A DNA stretch of 64,000 nt, taken from assembly GCF_036010325.1 (NCBI RefSeq), contig NZ_CP108549.1:5022001-5086000 (forward strand). Direction: 5' to 3'. Under the pieces are notes generated by a model. That model was not told where the DNA came from. It saw only the letters and a program-made list of their open reading frames with translations, and did not search any database. Numbering within the stretch: the stretch's first letter is position 1; each line of letters begins with the position of its first letter. Positions 17,685-27,642 of this stretch are shown here, one piece after another. A program made the translations under genes and the position numbers. The stretch is from Streptomyces sp. NBC_01210 (GTDB lineage Bacteria > Actinomycetota > Actinomycetes > Streptomycetales > Streptomycetaceae).

Positions 17685-18468
17685 GGATCCAGATGAGCTC
17701 GGGGTCGGTCTGGTAGTGGAAGACCAGGGTCTGCTTCTTCCGGTACGCATTGATCCTGGTGAGGAACTCGCTCGCGGTGATCGCCTTGCGCTGCCCGGCG
17801 GGTGCGAACGGCGTGGTGACGGTGATGTGCGCGTTCTCGTTCAGCGGGAACGCGCGTGCCGTCCCGCCGGTGGCGGTCCAGGTCGCCCTGTCCTTGCCGT
17901 GGCAGGTGAAGTGCCCCTCGCGGATGACGAGCCGGCCGGTCCGCCCCGTGCCGGAGCCGCTGTGGACCTGGATGTACGGGCCGTGGTCGCCGCCGCAGAG
18001 ATCGCCGTCGTACGGGAAACCGTCCGTCCCGCCGGCCGGGGCCTGCTGGGAGGGGGGTGGGGGCGCGGTGGGCGGCTCGGGTTCGCCGGCCCCGCCGCTC
18101 CCGCTCGTACCGCCGTCGCCACCGCCGCCGTCGCTGGAACCGGCCGAGCCGCCTGAACCGCCGGAATCACCCGTGGCCGTGCCGCCCGTGCCCGCACCGG
18201 CGGTCGTGGTCGGACCCGGTGCCGGTGAGCCCGCTGAAGCGCTGCCGGGGGGCTTCGCGGACACCGACGGCGAGGGCGTCGCGGGCGCGGGCGACGTCGA
18301 GGACGTCGAGGACGTCGAGGACGGAGACAGCGAAGGTGGGGCCGACGGCGGGCGCCAGGCCTCGTCGTGCCAGCCCTGGCCGCCCGGTTCACCGCACCCC
18401 GTCACCAGGCCCAGGACGACGACCGCCCCCAGTGCCATGGCCTTCCACCCGCCCGTGACCCTGCCCAT
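17656..18468 (-). CDS. Secreted lipoprotein with Ser/Pro/Gly-rich linker
   Basis: The protein has 270 residues. The signal peptide ends in the lipobox LVTGC (about residue 25), so it should be lipid-anchored outside the membrane. A low-complexity Ser/Thr/Pro/Gly linker (about 35-140, partly from repeated GTCGAGGAC DNA) leads to a C-terminal globular domain with FPYDGDLCGGDHGPYIQVH, VIREGHFTCHGKDRATW and ITASEFLTRINAYRKKQTLVFHYQTD. I do not recognise that domain. ATG at 18468 fits the signal peptide; the much longer upstream frame overlaps DUF3151 and is not coding. It is convergent with the MFS gene, with overlapping 3' ends. Confidence 0.75.
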   Translation of the reverse strand: MGRVTGGWKAMALGAVVVLGLVTGCGEPGGQGWHDEAWRPPSAPPSLSPSSTSSTSSTSPAPATPSPSVSAKPPGSASAGSPAPGPTTTAGAGTGGTATGDSGGSGGSAGSSDGGGGDGGTSGSGGAGEPEPPTAPPPPSQQAPAGGTDGFPYDGDLCGGDHGPYIQVHSGSGTGRTGRLVIREGHFTCHGKDRATWTATGGTARAFPLNENAHITVTTPFAPAGQRKAITASEFLTRINAYRKKQTLVFHYQTDPELIWILNQIDPAQY

Positions 18469-18546
18469 GACAACGATGGTCGCCCCCGTCGTAGAGCACC
18501 CGCACCGCTTCCACGGATTCCCCACCGACCTGTGACACTGGAGCCC

Positions 18547-18960
18547 ATGTCCATCCATGAAAACCTGCTCGGGGGACCTGCCCCGACCCACCTGCCCGAC
18601 GACCCCGAGCCGCGCGAGCTCCTCGCGACCGGGGCGGCTCCCGCCGACGTTGCCGCCAAGTACCCGACCTCGTCGCTGGCCTGGGCACAGCTCGCCGACG
18701 ACGCGTTCGAGAACGGCCGCATCGTCGAGTCGTACGCCTACGCGCGCACCGGCTACCACCGCGGCCTCGACTCGCTGCGGCGCAGTGGTTGGAAGGGCCA
18801 CGGCCCGGTGCCGTGGGAGCACGAGCCGAACCGCGGCTTCCTGCGGGCGCTGCACGCGCTGGCCCGCGCCGCGCAGTCGATCGGCGAGCAGGCGGAGTAC
18901 GAGCGCTGCTCGACGTTCCTGCGGGACTCCTCGCAGACGGCGGCCGACACGCTGAGCTGA
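18547..18960 (+). CDS. DUF3151 family protein
   Basis: This 137-residue cytoplasmic protein matches the conserved actinobacterial DUF3151 family: HENLLGGPAPTHLP at the start, then WAQLADDAF, ESYAYARTGYHRGLDSLRRSGWKG, VPWEHEPNRGFLRALHALA and an RAAQSIGEQAEYERC helix. Function is unknown; members lie near central metabolism genes in many actinomycetes. A hairpin follows immediately. Confidence 0.88.
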   Translation: MSIHENLLGGPAPTHLPDDPEPRELLATGAAPADVAAKYPTSSLAWAQLADDAFENGRIVESYAYARTGYHRGLDSLRRSGWKGHGPVPWEHEPNRGFLRALHALARAAQSIGEQAEYERCSTFLRDSSQTAADTLS

Positions 18961-18971
18961 TGGAAAATGAA

Positions 18972-19021
18972 CCGAAGGCCCGTATCCCCCGTCTGTACAG
19001 ATGGGGGGCGCGGGCCTTCGG
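18972..19021 (+). terminator. DUF3151 terminator
   Basis: CCGAAGGCCCG (18972-18982) pairs with CGGGCCTTCGG (19011-19021), with a further CCCCC/GGGGG pairing inside. It begins 11 bases after the DUF3151 stop. Confidence 0.8.
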
Positions 19022-19069
19022 CCGCTAACGATCGTCCGCACTGACAATTCGCACGCACCGGCGATTGAG

Positions 19070-20026
<957 letters not shown>

Positions 20027-20126
20027 CCCGCAAAATGACCACCGGCTTATGATGCCGGTGGGGACCGGGGCTCCCGAGCCAACAGGAAGGGGCGGACCGC
20101 TACCCGGACACGTCGAGGAGACAGCG

Positions 20127-20948
20127 ATGTCACATGACGCGGCCCCGAATCTGGATTTCGCGGGCACGACTCCGTACGAGGACTATGTCCAGGCGGACGT
20201 TCTCACCCACCTGCAGCATCCGCTCTCGGACGATCCCGGAGAGATGGTCTTCCTGGTCACCACCCAGGTGATGGAGCTGTGGTTCACCGTCATCGTCCAC
20301 GAGTGGGAGACGGCGGCCGGCGCGCTGCGGGAGGACAATCTCCCCGTCGCTCTCGCCGCGCTGAAGCGCAGCACGTACGAGCTGGAGTCGCTCAACGCCT
20401 CCTGGGAGCCGCTCGCGCACCTCACCCCCGCTCAGTTCAACTCGTACCGCAGTGCTCTGGGCGAAGGCTCCGGCTTCCAGTCGGCGATGTACCGGCGGCT
20501 CGAATTCCTCCTCGGCGAGAAGTCGGCGTCGATGCTGGTGCCGCACCGGGGCGCGCCGCGGGTGCACGCGGAGCTGGAGAAGGCGCTGCAGGAGCCGAGC
20601 CTGTACGACGAGGTGCTGCGGCTGCTCGCGCGGCGCGGGATGGCGGTTCCGTCCGCTGTCCTCGACCGGGACCTCTCGCAGAGGTATGAGCCGTCGGCGG
20701 AGATCGAGGAGGTCTGGGCCGCGGTGTACGGCGGTGCGGACCAGGACACCGAGCTGGTGCGGCTGGGCGAGGCGCTGACCGATGTCGGCGAGCTGGTGTG
20801 GCGCTGGCGCAACGACCATCTGGTGGCGACCCGGCGGGCCATGGGCTCGAAGTCGGGCACGGGTGGTTCGGCGGGCGTGGCCTGGCTGGAGAAGCGCGCC
20901 CGCAAGAACGTCTTCCCCGAGCTGTGGACGGCGCGCAGCCATGTCTGA
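20127..20948 (+). CDS. kynA: Tryptophan 2,3-dioxygenase
   Basis: This 273-residue haem dioxygenase opens the indole ring of L-tryptophan to N-formylkynurenine. Family signatures are NLDFAGTTPYEDYVQADVLTHLQ at the start, FLVTTQVMELWF, FNSYRSALGEGSGFQSAMYR and the C-terminal haem/substrate segment RWRNDHLVATRRAMGSKSGTGGS. GAGGAG precedes the ATG. The stop overlaps the kynU start by 8 bp, so the two are coupled. Confidence 0.96.
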   Translation: MSHDAAPNLDFAGTTPYEDYVQADVLTHLQHPLSDDPGEMVFLVTTQVMELWFTVIVHEWETAAGALREDNLPVALAALKRSTYELESLNASWEPLAHLTPAQFNSYRSALGEGSGFQSAMYRRLEFLLGEKSASMLVPHRGAPRVHAELEKALQEPSLYDEVLRLLARRGMAVPSAVLDRDLSQRYEPSAEIEEVWAAVYGGADQDTELVRLGEALTDVGELVWRWRNDHLVATRRAMGSKSGTGGSAGVAWLEKRARKNVFPELWTARSHV

Positions 20949-22167
20949 GTCACTGGCCGGGAAGGCCGCGGCGCTGGACGCCGCAGATGAACTGGCCGGT
21001 GCGCGCAAGCTGTTCGCGCTCGACGAGACCGTGTACCTGGACGGCAACTCGCTGGGCGCGCTGCCTGCCCATGTGCCGGCGCGGGTCGCCGATGTGGTGA
21101 CCCGGCAGTGGGGCGAACTGCGGATCCGCTCGTGGGACGAGAGCGGCTGGTGGACGGCGCCGGAGCGGATCGGCGACCGGATCGCGCCGCTGGTGGGCGC
21201 GGGGCCGGGGCAGGTGGTCGTCGGCGACTCCACAAGTGTCAACGTCTTCAAGGCGGTCGTGGGCGCGATACGGCTCTGCGAGCGCACCGGCGATCCCTCC
21301 CGTACGGACATCCTGGTCGACGCGACGACGTTCCCGACGGACGGCTATATCGCCGAGTCGGCGGCCAGGATGACGGGCAAGCGGCTGGTCCCGGTCGCGC
21401 CTGCGGACCTCCCGGCGGCGCTCGGCCCGAACACGGCGGTGGCGCTGGTCAACCACGTCGACTTCCGCACCGGCCGCCTCCACGACCTGCCGTCCCTGAC
21501 GGCGGCGATCCACGAGGCGGGCGCGCTGGCGGTCTGGGACCTGTGCCACAGCGCGGGCGCGCTGCCGGTCGGTCTGGACGCCCACGGCGTGGACCTGGCG
21601 GTCGGCTGCACCTACAAGTATCTGAACGGCGGCCCGGGGTCACCGGCGTATCTGTACGTCGCCGAACGCCATCAGGCAGCCTTCGACTCCCCGCTGCCGG
21701 GCTGGAACTCGCACACGGACCCGTTCGCGATGACGTCCGCCTACGAGGCGGCACCGGGCGCGGTACGGGGCCGGGTCGGGACACCCGACATCCTGTCCAT
21801 GCTGGCGCTGGAGGCGGCGCTGGATGTGTGGGACGGCGTATCGATCGACTCCGTGCGGGCGAAGAGCCTGGCGCTGACGGACTTTTTCCTGGAGTGCGTC
21901 GAGTTGTACGTCCCCCAGGGCCGCGTCACTTCCCTGACCCCGCTGGAGCACGCGTCGCGCGGCAGCCAGATCGCGCTGCGCTGCGAGCAGGCGCCCGCGG
22001 TGATGGAGAAGCTGATCGCACGGGGCGTGGTGGGCGATCTGCGCCGCCCGGATGTGCTGCGCTTCGGGTTCACACCGCTGTACGTGGGCTTCGCAGACGC
22101 GGAACGGGCGGCGTCGGTACTGGCGGAGGTACTGGCGGAGGTACTGGCCGGGATACCGGCCGCCTGA
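20941..22167 (+). CDS. kynU: Kynureninase
   Basis: This 408-residue PLP enzyme cleaves kynurenine to anthranilate and alanine. Features include LDGNSLGALP near the N-terminus, GDSTSVNVFK, VDFRTGRLHDL, the PLP Asp region WDLCHSAGALP and the Schiff-base lysine in GCTYKYLNGGPGSPAY. Its start lies inside the end of kynA. The last residues (EVLAEVLAEVLAG) come from a 12-bp triplicated DNA segment. It acts with kynA in tryptophan degradation or in anthranilate supply. Confidence 0.95.
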   Translation: MSESLAGKAAALDAADELAGARKLFALDETVYLDGNSLGALPAHVPARVADVVTRQWGELRIRSWDESGWWTAPERIGDRIAPLVGAGPGQVVVGDSTSVNVFKAVVGAIRLCERTGDPSRTDILVDATTFPTDGYIAESAARMTGKRLVPVAPADLPAALGPNTAVALVNHVDFRTGRLHDLPSLTAAIHEAGALAVWDLCHSAGALPVGLDAHGVDLAVGCTYKYLNGGPGSPAYLYVAERHQAAFDSPLPGWNSHTDPFAMTSAYEAAPGAVRGRVGTPDILSMLALEAALDVWDGVSIDSVRAKSLALTDFFLECVELYVPQGRVTSLTPLEHASRGSQIALRCEQAPAVMEKLIARGVVGDLRRPDVLRFGFTPLYVGFADAERAASVLAEVLAEVLAGIPAA

Positions 22168-22184
22168 CGCTGTGACGATCTGAT

Positions 22185-22211
22185 CAGCGGGGGCTGGTAC
22201 CGTCCCCGCTG
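22185..22211 (+). terminator. Weak hairpin after kynU
   Basis: CAGCGGGG (22185-22192) and CCCCGCTG (22204-22211) form an 8-bp stem with an 11-base loop between kynU and the hydrolase gene. It may partly attenuate read-through. Confidence 0.45.
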
Positions 22212-22253
22212 GTCAGGTCAATTCCGCCGCCCTGTCGGAAGGTTGGAGCAGCA

Positions 22254-23123
22254 ATGCCGGACCCCGCCGCCCGTGACGCCGCCGAGAGCGACTCCTTGTT
22301 CTCGCATCCCGTCGTCGCGCCGGATGCCTCCGCCGCGTACGGCGAGCACCCCGACCAGGTCGTGGATTTCTACGCACCCCGTGGCGGGCTTGTCGGCGTG
22401 CCGCTCGTCGTCCTGCTGCACGGCGGGGCCTGGCGGGCGCCGTACGACCGGCAGCACGTCACTCCCTTCGCGGACTTTCTGGCCCGGCGCGGGTTCGCCG
22501 TCGCCAATGTCGAGTACCGGCGCGGCAGCGAGATTCCGCAGCAGCGGGGGAGCGAGCCCGTCGCCGGGCGGTGGCCGGAGACCTTTGACGATGTCGCCGC
22601 CGCGATGGACGCGCTGCCCGGCCTGGTGAAGGACGTCCTGCCGCAGGCCGACGCCCGGCGCACCGTCGTCACCGGGCACTCCGCCGGCGGGCATCTCGCG
22701 CTGTGGGCCGCCGCCCGGCATGTGCTGCCGGCCGGCTCGCCGTGGCGGCCGGCCGGGCCGCCCGCGCTGCGCGGCGTCGTCGCGCTCGCGCCGGTCGCGG
22801 ACTTCGCGAAAGCCGTCGAGCTCGGTGTGTGCGGCGGGGCGGTGACACAACTCCTGGGCAGCGAGGCGGAGTTCGATGCGCGCAGTGCGTACGCGGACCC
22901 GGCCGCACTCCTGCCCACCGGCATCGCCACCACCGTCGTACAGGGCCGTACCGACATCGTCGTGCCGTACGCCGTCTCGGAGGCCTATGTCGACGCCGCC
23001 GCGAAGGCCGGTGAGACCGTCGGGCTGACGCTCCTCGAGGACGTCGGGCACTTCCCGCTGATCGACCCGGCAGCGGATGCGTGCGCCGTCGTCGCGGAGG
23101 AGATCGCTCAGCTGGCCTGGTAG
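22254..23123 (+). CDS. Alpha/beta hydrolase, probable arylformamidase-type
   Basis: The protein has 289 residues. It has an HGGAW oxyanion motif (about 61-65), the nucleophile elbow GHSAGGH (about 142), an acid in GRTDIVVPY and a final histidine in DVGHFPLID, the pattern of the kynurenine-formamidase/BD-FAE group. Since kynA and kynU lie immediately upstream, it may hydrolyse N-formylkynurenine, which would complete the tryptophan-to-anthranilate route. The substrate is inferred from context only. Confidence 0.82.
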   Translation: MPDPAARDAAESDSLFSHPVVAPDASAAYGEHPDQVVDFYAPRGGLVGVPLVVLLHGGAWRAPYDRQHVTPFADFLARRGFAVANVEYRRGSEIPQQRGSEPVAGRWPETFDDVAAAMDALPGLVKDVLPQADARRTVVTGHSAGGHLALWAAARHVLPAGSPWRPAGPPALRGVVALAPVADFAKAVELGVCGGAVTQLLGSEAEFDARSAYADPAALLPTGIATTVVQGRTDIVVPYAVSEAYVDAAAKAGETVGLTLLEDVGHFPLIDPAADACAVVAEEIAQLAW

Positions 23124-23262
23124 CCACGGGGCCCTGCCCGTACTCGTCATACCTCAGAGCTACGTCACAGGTGCGTTCCCCAGCGGGACGCCGACCACAC
23201 GCCAGGATTCATAACTTCTGTTCCGAGAGAAAGCATTCAGCACTCGGAACGGAAGGAAAGCC

Positions 23263-24210
23263 ATGGCGTCCCGCCTGCGTCGTACCTTGCTCGCCGCGCT
23301 CGTCACCGCCGCGGTGACCGTGCCGGTGTCGGCGGCGGCGCGGCCCGCCGCCGTCCCCGCGCCCGCACCGGCCACCCTCGCGCCGCTCACCGCCGCCGAA
23401 CTCCCCCTCCTCGGCGACAGGTTCGCGGCCGGCCGCGCCGACATCCGCGCGGCCGCGGAGACGGCCGCCGACCATGGCGATCAGGGGCGGGCCGCCCGGC
23501 TGCGCGTCATGGCGGACCCCGCGCGGCATTTCCTCTCCTTCGACGGGCGGGACGGCGGCCGCACTGCCGAGGTCTTCGGCGATCTGGCGCGTGCCGAGCG
23601 GATCGCCGTGCTGGTGCCGGGCTCGGACACCAACCTCGATACGTACGAGCGTTTCCGGGCCGGCGCTGTCGCCCTTCACGACGAGCTCGGCGGCCGCGCC
23701 GCAGTCGTCGCCTGGCTCGGCTACGCGACGCCGGGAACCGTCAGCCCCGAGGTCCTGACCGAAGGGAGGGCGGACGATGCCGCCGCGCAACTGCAAGAAT
23801 TTGTAGGGGAGTTGAAAGGGGCCAAGCCGGGCTCGCGAGTGTCGCTGCTCTGCCATTCGTACGGTTCCGTCGTCTGCGGACGCGCCGCTCCCTCCCTCGA
23901 CGTCGCCGACATCGCCCTCTACGGCAGCCCCGGCGCCGGTGCCGACAACGTCGCCGACCTCCACACCTCCGCCACGGTCTGGGCCGGACGCGGCTCCGAC
24001 GACTGGATCGCCGACGTCCCGCACGTCCGGCTCGACATCCTCGGCACCACCCTCGGGCTCGGCGCCGACCCCGTGTCGGACGGCTTCGGCGCCCGCACCT
24101 TCGCCGCCGGTGACGGCGGGCACAGCGACTACCTGAAGCCCGGCTCCGTATCCCTGAAGAACCTCGCCCGGATCGCCCTCGGCCGCGCAACGGAGGTCAC
24201 TCATGCATGA
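23263..24210 (+). CDS. Secreted alpha/beta hydrolase (DUF1023 type)
   Basis: The protein has 315 residues with a Sec signal peptide (LRRTLLAALVTAAVTVPVSAAA). The DUF1023 fold shows VLVPGSDTNLDTYERF, the nucleophile elbow LCHSYGSVVCG and a late GGHSDYLKPGS histidine. It is probably an extracellular esterase or lipase; its natural substrate is unknown. Its 3' end overlaps the acyltransferase start by 8 bp, so the pair is translationally coupled. A promoter should lie in the 139 bp upstream. Confidence 0.85.
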   Translation: MASRLRRTLLAALVTAAVTVPVSAAARPAAVPAPAPATLAPLTAAELPLLGDRFAAGRADIRAAAETAADHGDQGRAARLRVMADPARHFLSFDGRDGGRTAEVFGDLARAERIAVLVPGSDTNLDTYERFRAGAVALHDELGGRAAVVAWLGYATPGTVSPEVLTEGRADDAAAQLQEFVGELKGAKPGSRVSLLCHSYGSVVCGRAAPSLDVADIALYGSPGAGADNVADLHTSATVWAGRGSDDWIADVPHVRLDILGTTLGLGADPVSDGFGARTFAAGDGGHSDYLKPGSVSLKNLARIALGRATEVTHA

Positions 24211-25381
24211 CTCACGGCTGCGTGACCTGGCACGCCGTATCGACGCGGCCACCCCTCCCGACCGCGATCGCGCCCTCGACGCGCTGCGCGCCCTCGCCAT
24301 CCTCGGTGTCGTCCTCGGGCACTGGCTCGTCTCCGCCCTCGTCATCGACGGCGGCGCACTGCGCGGCGCGAGTCCGCTGGAGCATCTGTCCCAACTCGCC
24401 CCGATCTCCTGGATGTTCCAGACCCTCGCCGTGTTCTTCCTGGTCGGCGGGCAGGTGGGTACGTCGAGCTACGCCTCGGCCCGCGCCAACGGCACGACCT
24501 ACGGGCAGTGGCTCGGTGTCCGAATGTCCCGTCTCTTCCGGCCGGTCGCCGCCGTACTGATGCTGTGGACCGTGGCGGCCGTGTGCATGCTCGCCTCCGG
24601 TACCGGCCTGGACACCGTGACCACCCTTCTCAACCTTGTCCTCTCACCTCTCTGGTTCCTGCTGGTCTTCGCGGCGCTCACGGCGGCGACGCCGCTGGTC
24701 GCGAGGCTGCATCCGCTGTGGCCGCTCGCCGTCGTCCTGCACATCGACCTGTTCCGCTTCGGCCTGGGCGGGCCTGCCTGGCTGGGCTCGATCAATGTGG
24801 CGGCGGGCTGGCTGGTCCCGTACTGCCTGGGCGCGGCGTGGGCACGCGGTGAGTTCCGCTCCCGTACCAGCGGCTGGGTACTGCTCACCGTCGGCGTTGC
24901 CGCCACCGTCGGGCTGGTCGTGTTCGCCGGGTACCCGGCGTCCATGGTCGGGGTGCCCGGTGCCGAGATCTCCAATCTCAACCCGCCCACTCTGGCCGCC
25001 GTGACCTTCGGTCTCGCCCAGTGCGGGGCGGCGTTGCTGCTGCTCGGCCCGCTGCGCCGGGTGCTTCGAAGGCCCGTGGCATGGGCGGCGGTGGCGCTGG
25101 TCAACCTCTCCGCGATGACGGTCTTCCTGTGGCACCAGACCGCGATGATGGCGGTCACCGCGACCGGCCTGCTCGCGGGCACGGCGCTGCCCGGCCTGCA
25201 CACCGTGCCCGATGGCCCCGGCTGGGTGCTCGCCCGGATCGCCTGGCTGCCGGTGTTCGCGGCCGCGCTGCTGGTGTGCTGGGCCGCGTTCCGTACATAC
25301 GAACAGCGACGGCCCCGGAAAGGAAGCCGGGTCGTACGGACCCACGAGCCCGCCCGGGAACGGGAGATGGGCCGTGTTTAG
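24203..25381 (+). CDS. Polytopic acyltransferase 3 family protein
   Basis: The protein has 392 residues and about ten membrane spans. RDRALDALRALAILGVVLGH is the usual start of the acyltransferase-3 (OafA/ExoZ-like) family, with the conserved His in TM1; FFLVGGQVGTSSY and LVNLSAMTVFLWHQTAMM are further family-like parts. It probably acylates a surface or exported glycan or lipid. It is coupled upstream to the secreted hydrolase and overlaps the sensor kinase start by 8 bp, so all four genes to 27.3 kb look like one operon. Confidence 0.85.
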   Translation: MHDSRLRDLARRIDAATPPDRDRALDALRALAILGVVLGHWLVSALVIDGGALRGASPLEHLSQLAPISWMFQTLAVFFLVGGQVGTSSYASARANGTTYGQWLGVRMSRLFRPVAAVLMLWTVAAVCMLASGTGLDTVTTLLNLVLSPLWFLLVFAALTAATPLVARLHPLWPLAVVLHIDLFRFGLGGPAWLGSINVAAGWLVPYCLGAAWARGEFRSRTSGWVLLTVGVAATVGLVVFAGYPASMVGVPGAEISNLNPPTLAAVTFGLAQCGAALLLLGPLRRVLRRPVAWAAVALVNLSAMTVFLWHQTAMMAVTATGLLAGTALPGLHTVPDGPGWVLARIAWLPVFAAALLVCWAAFRTYEQRRPRKGSRVVRTHEPAREREMGRV

Positions 25382-26669
25382 GGTTGACGCCGTGGACAAC
25401 GACGACAAGGCGCGCCTGGCCCCGGCGGCCAAGAGCCTGCGGTCGTTTCCGCGCACCCTCCGTGAGGACCTGTGCACCCTCGCCGCCGACCCGCTGCCGC
25501 GCATCACCAAGGTGCGATGGCTGGCCTGGTTGCCGCACGTCATGGTGGTGTGGCTGTCGATTCCCCTCTTCCTCGCCAACAGCGATGAGCTGGAACACCG
25601 CTCCGGCCCCGGCGCGCAGTACGGGTTGCTGCTCGCGGCGTTCCAGTCGGGCGCGCTCATCCTCGCGATGTTCCGTCCGGTGCCCGCCTGGTGGCTGTCC
25701 CTGGTCCCCACTCTCGTCGTCGCGGTCGGCGAGCCGAGGCCGGACGATCCGTGGCCGTGGCCCGTGACCGGGATCCTCGCGCACGCCGGCGTCCTGCTCC
25801 TGCTGTCACTGCGCGTACGCCCCCGGGTTGTGGTCGAGGCGCTGCTGCTCAGCTGTCTGACGGGCCTGGTCCTCGAGGGGATCGGCGACCGCCCCCACGA
25901 CACGACGGCCCCGGTGGCGGCGCTCGTTTTCACCGTCGTCGTGATCGTGGGCGGATCGCTGCGCGGCCGCCGCGAGGCCCGCACCAGGCTGGTTGAGCAG
26001 GAGGTGCTGACCGCGGAGGAACGCGCCAGGCGCACGCTGCTGGAGGAGCGGAGCCGTATCGCACGCGAGCTGCACGACGTGGTCGCCCACCATATGTCGG
26101 TGATCTCCATCCAGGCGCAGGTCGCGCCGCACCTGGTCGAGGATCCGTCCGATGAGCTGAAGGAGAACCTCGCGGGCATCCGCGAGAACGCCGTCGACGC
26201 GCTGACCGAACTGCGCCGGGTGCTCGGCGTACTGCGGTCCGAGAACCCCGAGCCGAACGACGAGTCGCAGACCCCGCAGCCCACGCTGGCGCGGCTCGGC
26301 GCCCTCGTCGACAACGTCCGCAGCGCGGGCCTGACCGTCACCACCGAGGTCGACGACGGTACGCGCCCGCTGTCGCCGGGCATCGAACTGTCGGCCTTCC
26401 GCATAGTCCAGGAAGCGCTCAGCAATGCGATGCGGCACGCGCCGGGCTCGATGGTGCGGGTGCGGATCGCGTACGACCCGGCCGGGCTGACGGTCAAGGT
26501 CACCAACACCGCGCCGGCCGGGCCGGTCCCGGCATCCCCGGGCGCCGGCCACGGTCTGCTCGGCATGCGCGAGCGCTCCACGATGCTGGGCGGCGAAGTG
26601 ACGACCGGCCCTACGGCCGACGGTGGGTACGAAGTGACCGCCACGCTCCCGTTGAACGGGACCCTATGA
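25374..26669 (+). CDS. Sensor histidine kinase, DesK/NarX (HisKA_3) type, copy 1
   Basis: The protein has 431 residues. Membrane spans occupy about residues 50-200; the dimerisation/phosphoacceptor helix EERSRIARELHDVVAHHMSV has the phosphorylated His at about 234; the ATPase domain has EALSNAMRHAP (N box) and GAGHGLLGMRERSTMLGG (G box). It should phosphorylate the regulator encoded 10 bp downstream. GTG 25374 has GGGAGATGG just upstream and overlaps the previous stop; GTG 25392 is an alternative. The signal is unknown. A paralogue lies about 2 kb downstream. Confidence 0.92.
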   Translation: MFRVDAVDNDDKARLAPAAKSLRSFPRTLREDLCTLAADPLPRITKVRWLAWLPHVMVVWLSIPLFLANSDELEHRSGPGAQYGLLLAAFQSGALILAMFRPVPAWWLSLVPTLVVAVGEPRPDDPWPWPVTGILAHAGVLLLLSLRVRPRVVVEALLLSCLTGLVLEGIGDRPHDTTAPVAALVFTVVVIVGGSLRGRREARTRLVEQEVLTAEERARRTLLEERSRIARELHDVVAHHMSVISIQAQVAPHLVEDPSDELKENLAGIRENAVDALTELRRVLGVLRSENPEPNDESQTPQPTLARLGALVDNVRSAGLTVTTEVDDGTRPLSPGIELSAFRIVQEALSNAMRHAPGSMVRVRIAYDPAGLTVKVTNTAPAGPVPASPGAGHGLLGMRERSTMLGGEVTTGPTADGGYEVTATLPLNGTL

Positions 26670-26679
26670 AGGACAGAGC

Positions 26680-27348
26680 ATGACGATCCGCGTGATGGTC
26701 GCCGACGACCAGGCGATGGTCCGGCAAGGCTTCACGGTGCTGCTCAACGCCGAGCCCGGTATCGAGGTGGTCGGCCAGGCCGTGGACGGCCTCGACGCCG
26801 TCGCCAAGGTCGCCGAGCTCGACCCCGATGTCGTTCTGATGGACATACGGATGCCCGAACTCGGCGGCATCGAGGCCACCCGCCGGATCACCCAGGCCCC
26901 GGACGCAACCGTCAAGGTCCTCGTACTCACCACCTTCGACCTCGACGAGTACGTCTACGAGGCGCTGCGCGCGGGTGCGTCCGGCTTTCTGCTGAAGGAC
27001 GCCTCGGCCGCTCAACTGGCCGAAGCCGTAAGGGTGGTGGCGGCGGGCGACGCGCTGCTCTCGCCGAACATCACCAAACGGCTGATTCTGGAGTTCTCCC
27101 GGACCCTCGGCGCACCGCGGGCCCCGCTCAAGGAGCGCGTCGGAGGTCTGACGGAGCGTGAGACCGAGGTGCTCGCGCTGATCGCTCAGGGTCTGTCGAA
27201 CGCGGAGATCGCCCAGCGGCTGGTGGTGGCGGAGCAGACGACGAAGACGCATGTGAGCCGGATCCTGCTGAAGCTGGGGCTGCGGGACCGTACGCAGGCG
27301 GCGGTCTTCGCGTACGAGACGGGTCTGGTACGCCCCACCGGTTACTGA
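26680..27348 (+). CDS. NarL/FixJ-type response regulator, copy 1
   Basis: The protein has 222 residues. The receiver domain (ADDQ, phosphoacceptor Asp55 in LMDIRMPE, Thr in VLTTFD, Lys in LLKDAS) is followed by a LuxR-type DNA-binding helix-turn-helix (LTERETEVLALIAQGLSNAEIAQRL...KTHVSRILLKLGLRDRTQAAV). It pairs with the upstream kinase. It is very similar to the second regulator at 28956-29615, indicating tandem duplication of the whole pair. Confidence 0.95.
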   Translation: MTIRVMVADDQAMVRQGFTVLLNAEPGIEVVGQAVDGLDAVAKVAELDPDVVLMDIRMPELGGIEATRRITQAPDATVKVLVLTTFDLDEYVYEALRAGASGFLLKDASAAQLAEAVRVVAAGDALLSPNITKRLILEFSRTLGAPRAPLKERVGGLTERETEVLALIAQGLSNAEIAQRLVVAEQTTKTHVSRILLKLGLRDRTQAAVFAYETGLVRPTGY

Positions 27349-27359
27349 GTCCTCTTGAG

Positions 27360-27482
27360 GCACCGTTCGCCGGCCGGCTCAGCGCCATGGCCCACGAGGG
27401 CGACATCGGCGCCGTCGCGGCAGTCGCTCTCACCGGGACCGGCCACCGCGACCGGGCGTATGTGGTCACAGGCAGAGGGTCA
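27360..27482 (+). pseudogene. Fragment of an NmrA-like NAD(P)-binding protein
   Basis: In the frame beginning at 27360 the text reads APFAGRLSAMAHEGDIGAV, then AAVALTGTGHRDRAYVVTG. This resembles the C-terminal half of NmrA-type proteins (DIAAVAAAALTE.GH.GRAYTLTGPE). No start or remainder exists in the 250-bp gap between the two two-component systems. It looks like the tail of a gene lost by deletion. Confidence 0.5.
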
Positions 27483-27642
27483 TGGGCCGCCCGGCGCGAA
27501 GCTTCGCCGCTTGGGCGGCCGATCACGCCGACATCCTCCGGTCCTCGTCGCACGCGGTGAGCAGGTAGTACTCAGGACGGACGCGGCAGGATCCGTAGCG
27601 ATGCTGACGACCGCGTCCGTCCTTCCGCTTACCGTTCTGTAC

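Noticed and set aside
19001..19069. ATG 19001 as the DUF3152 start
   Set aside because: It lies within the hairpin that terminates the upstream gene and has no ribosome site.
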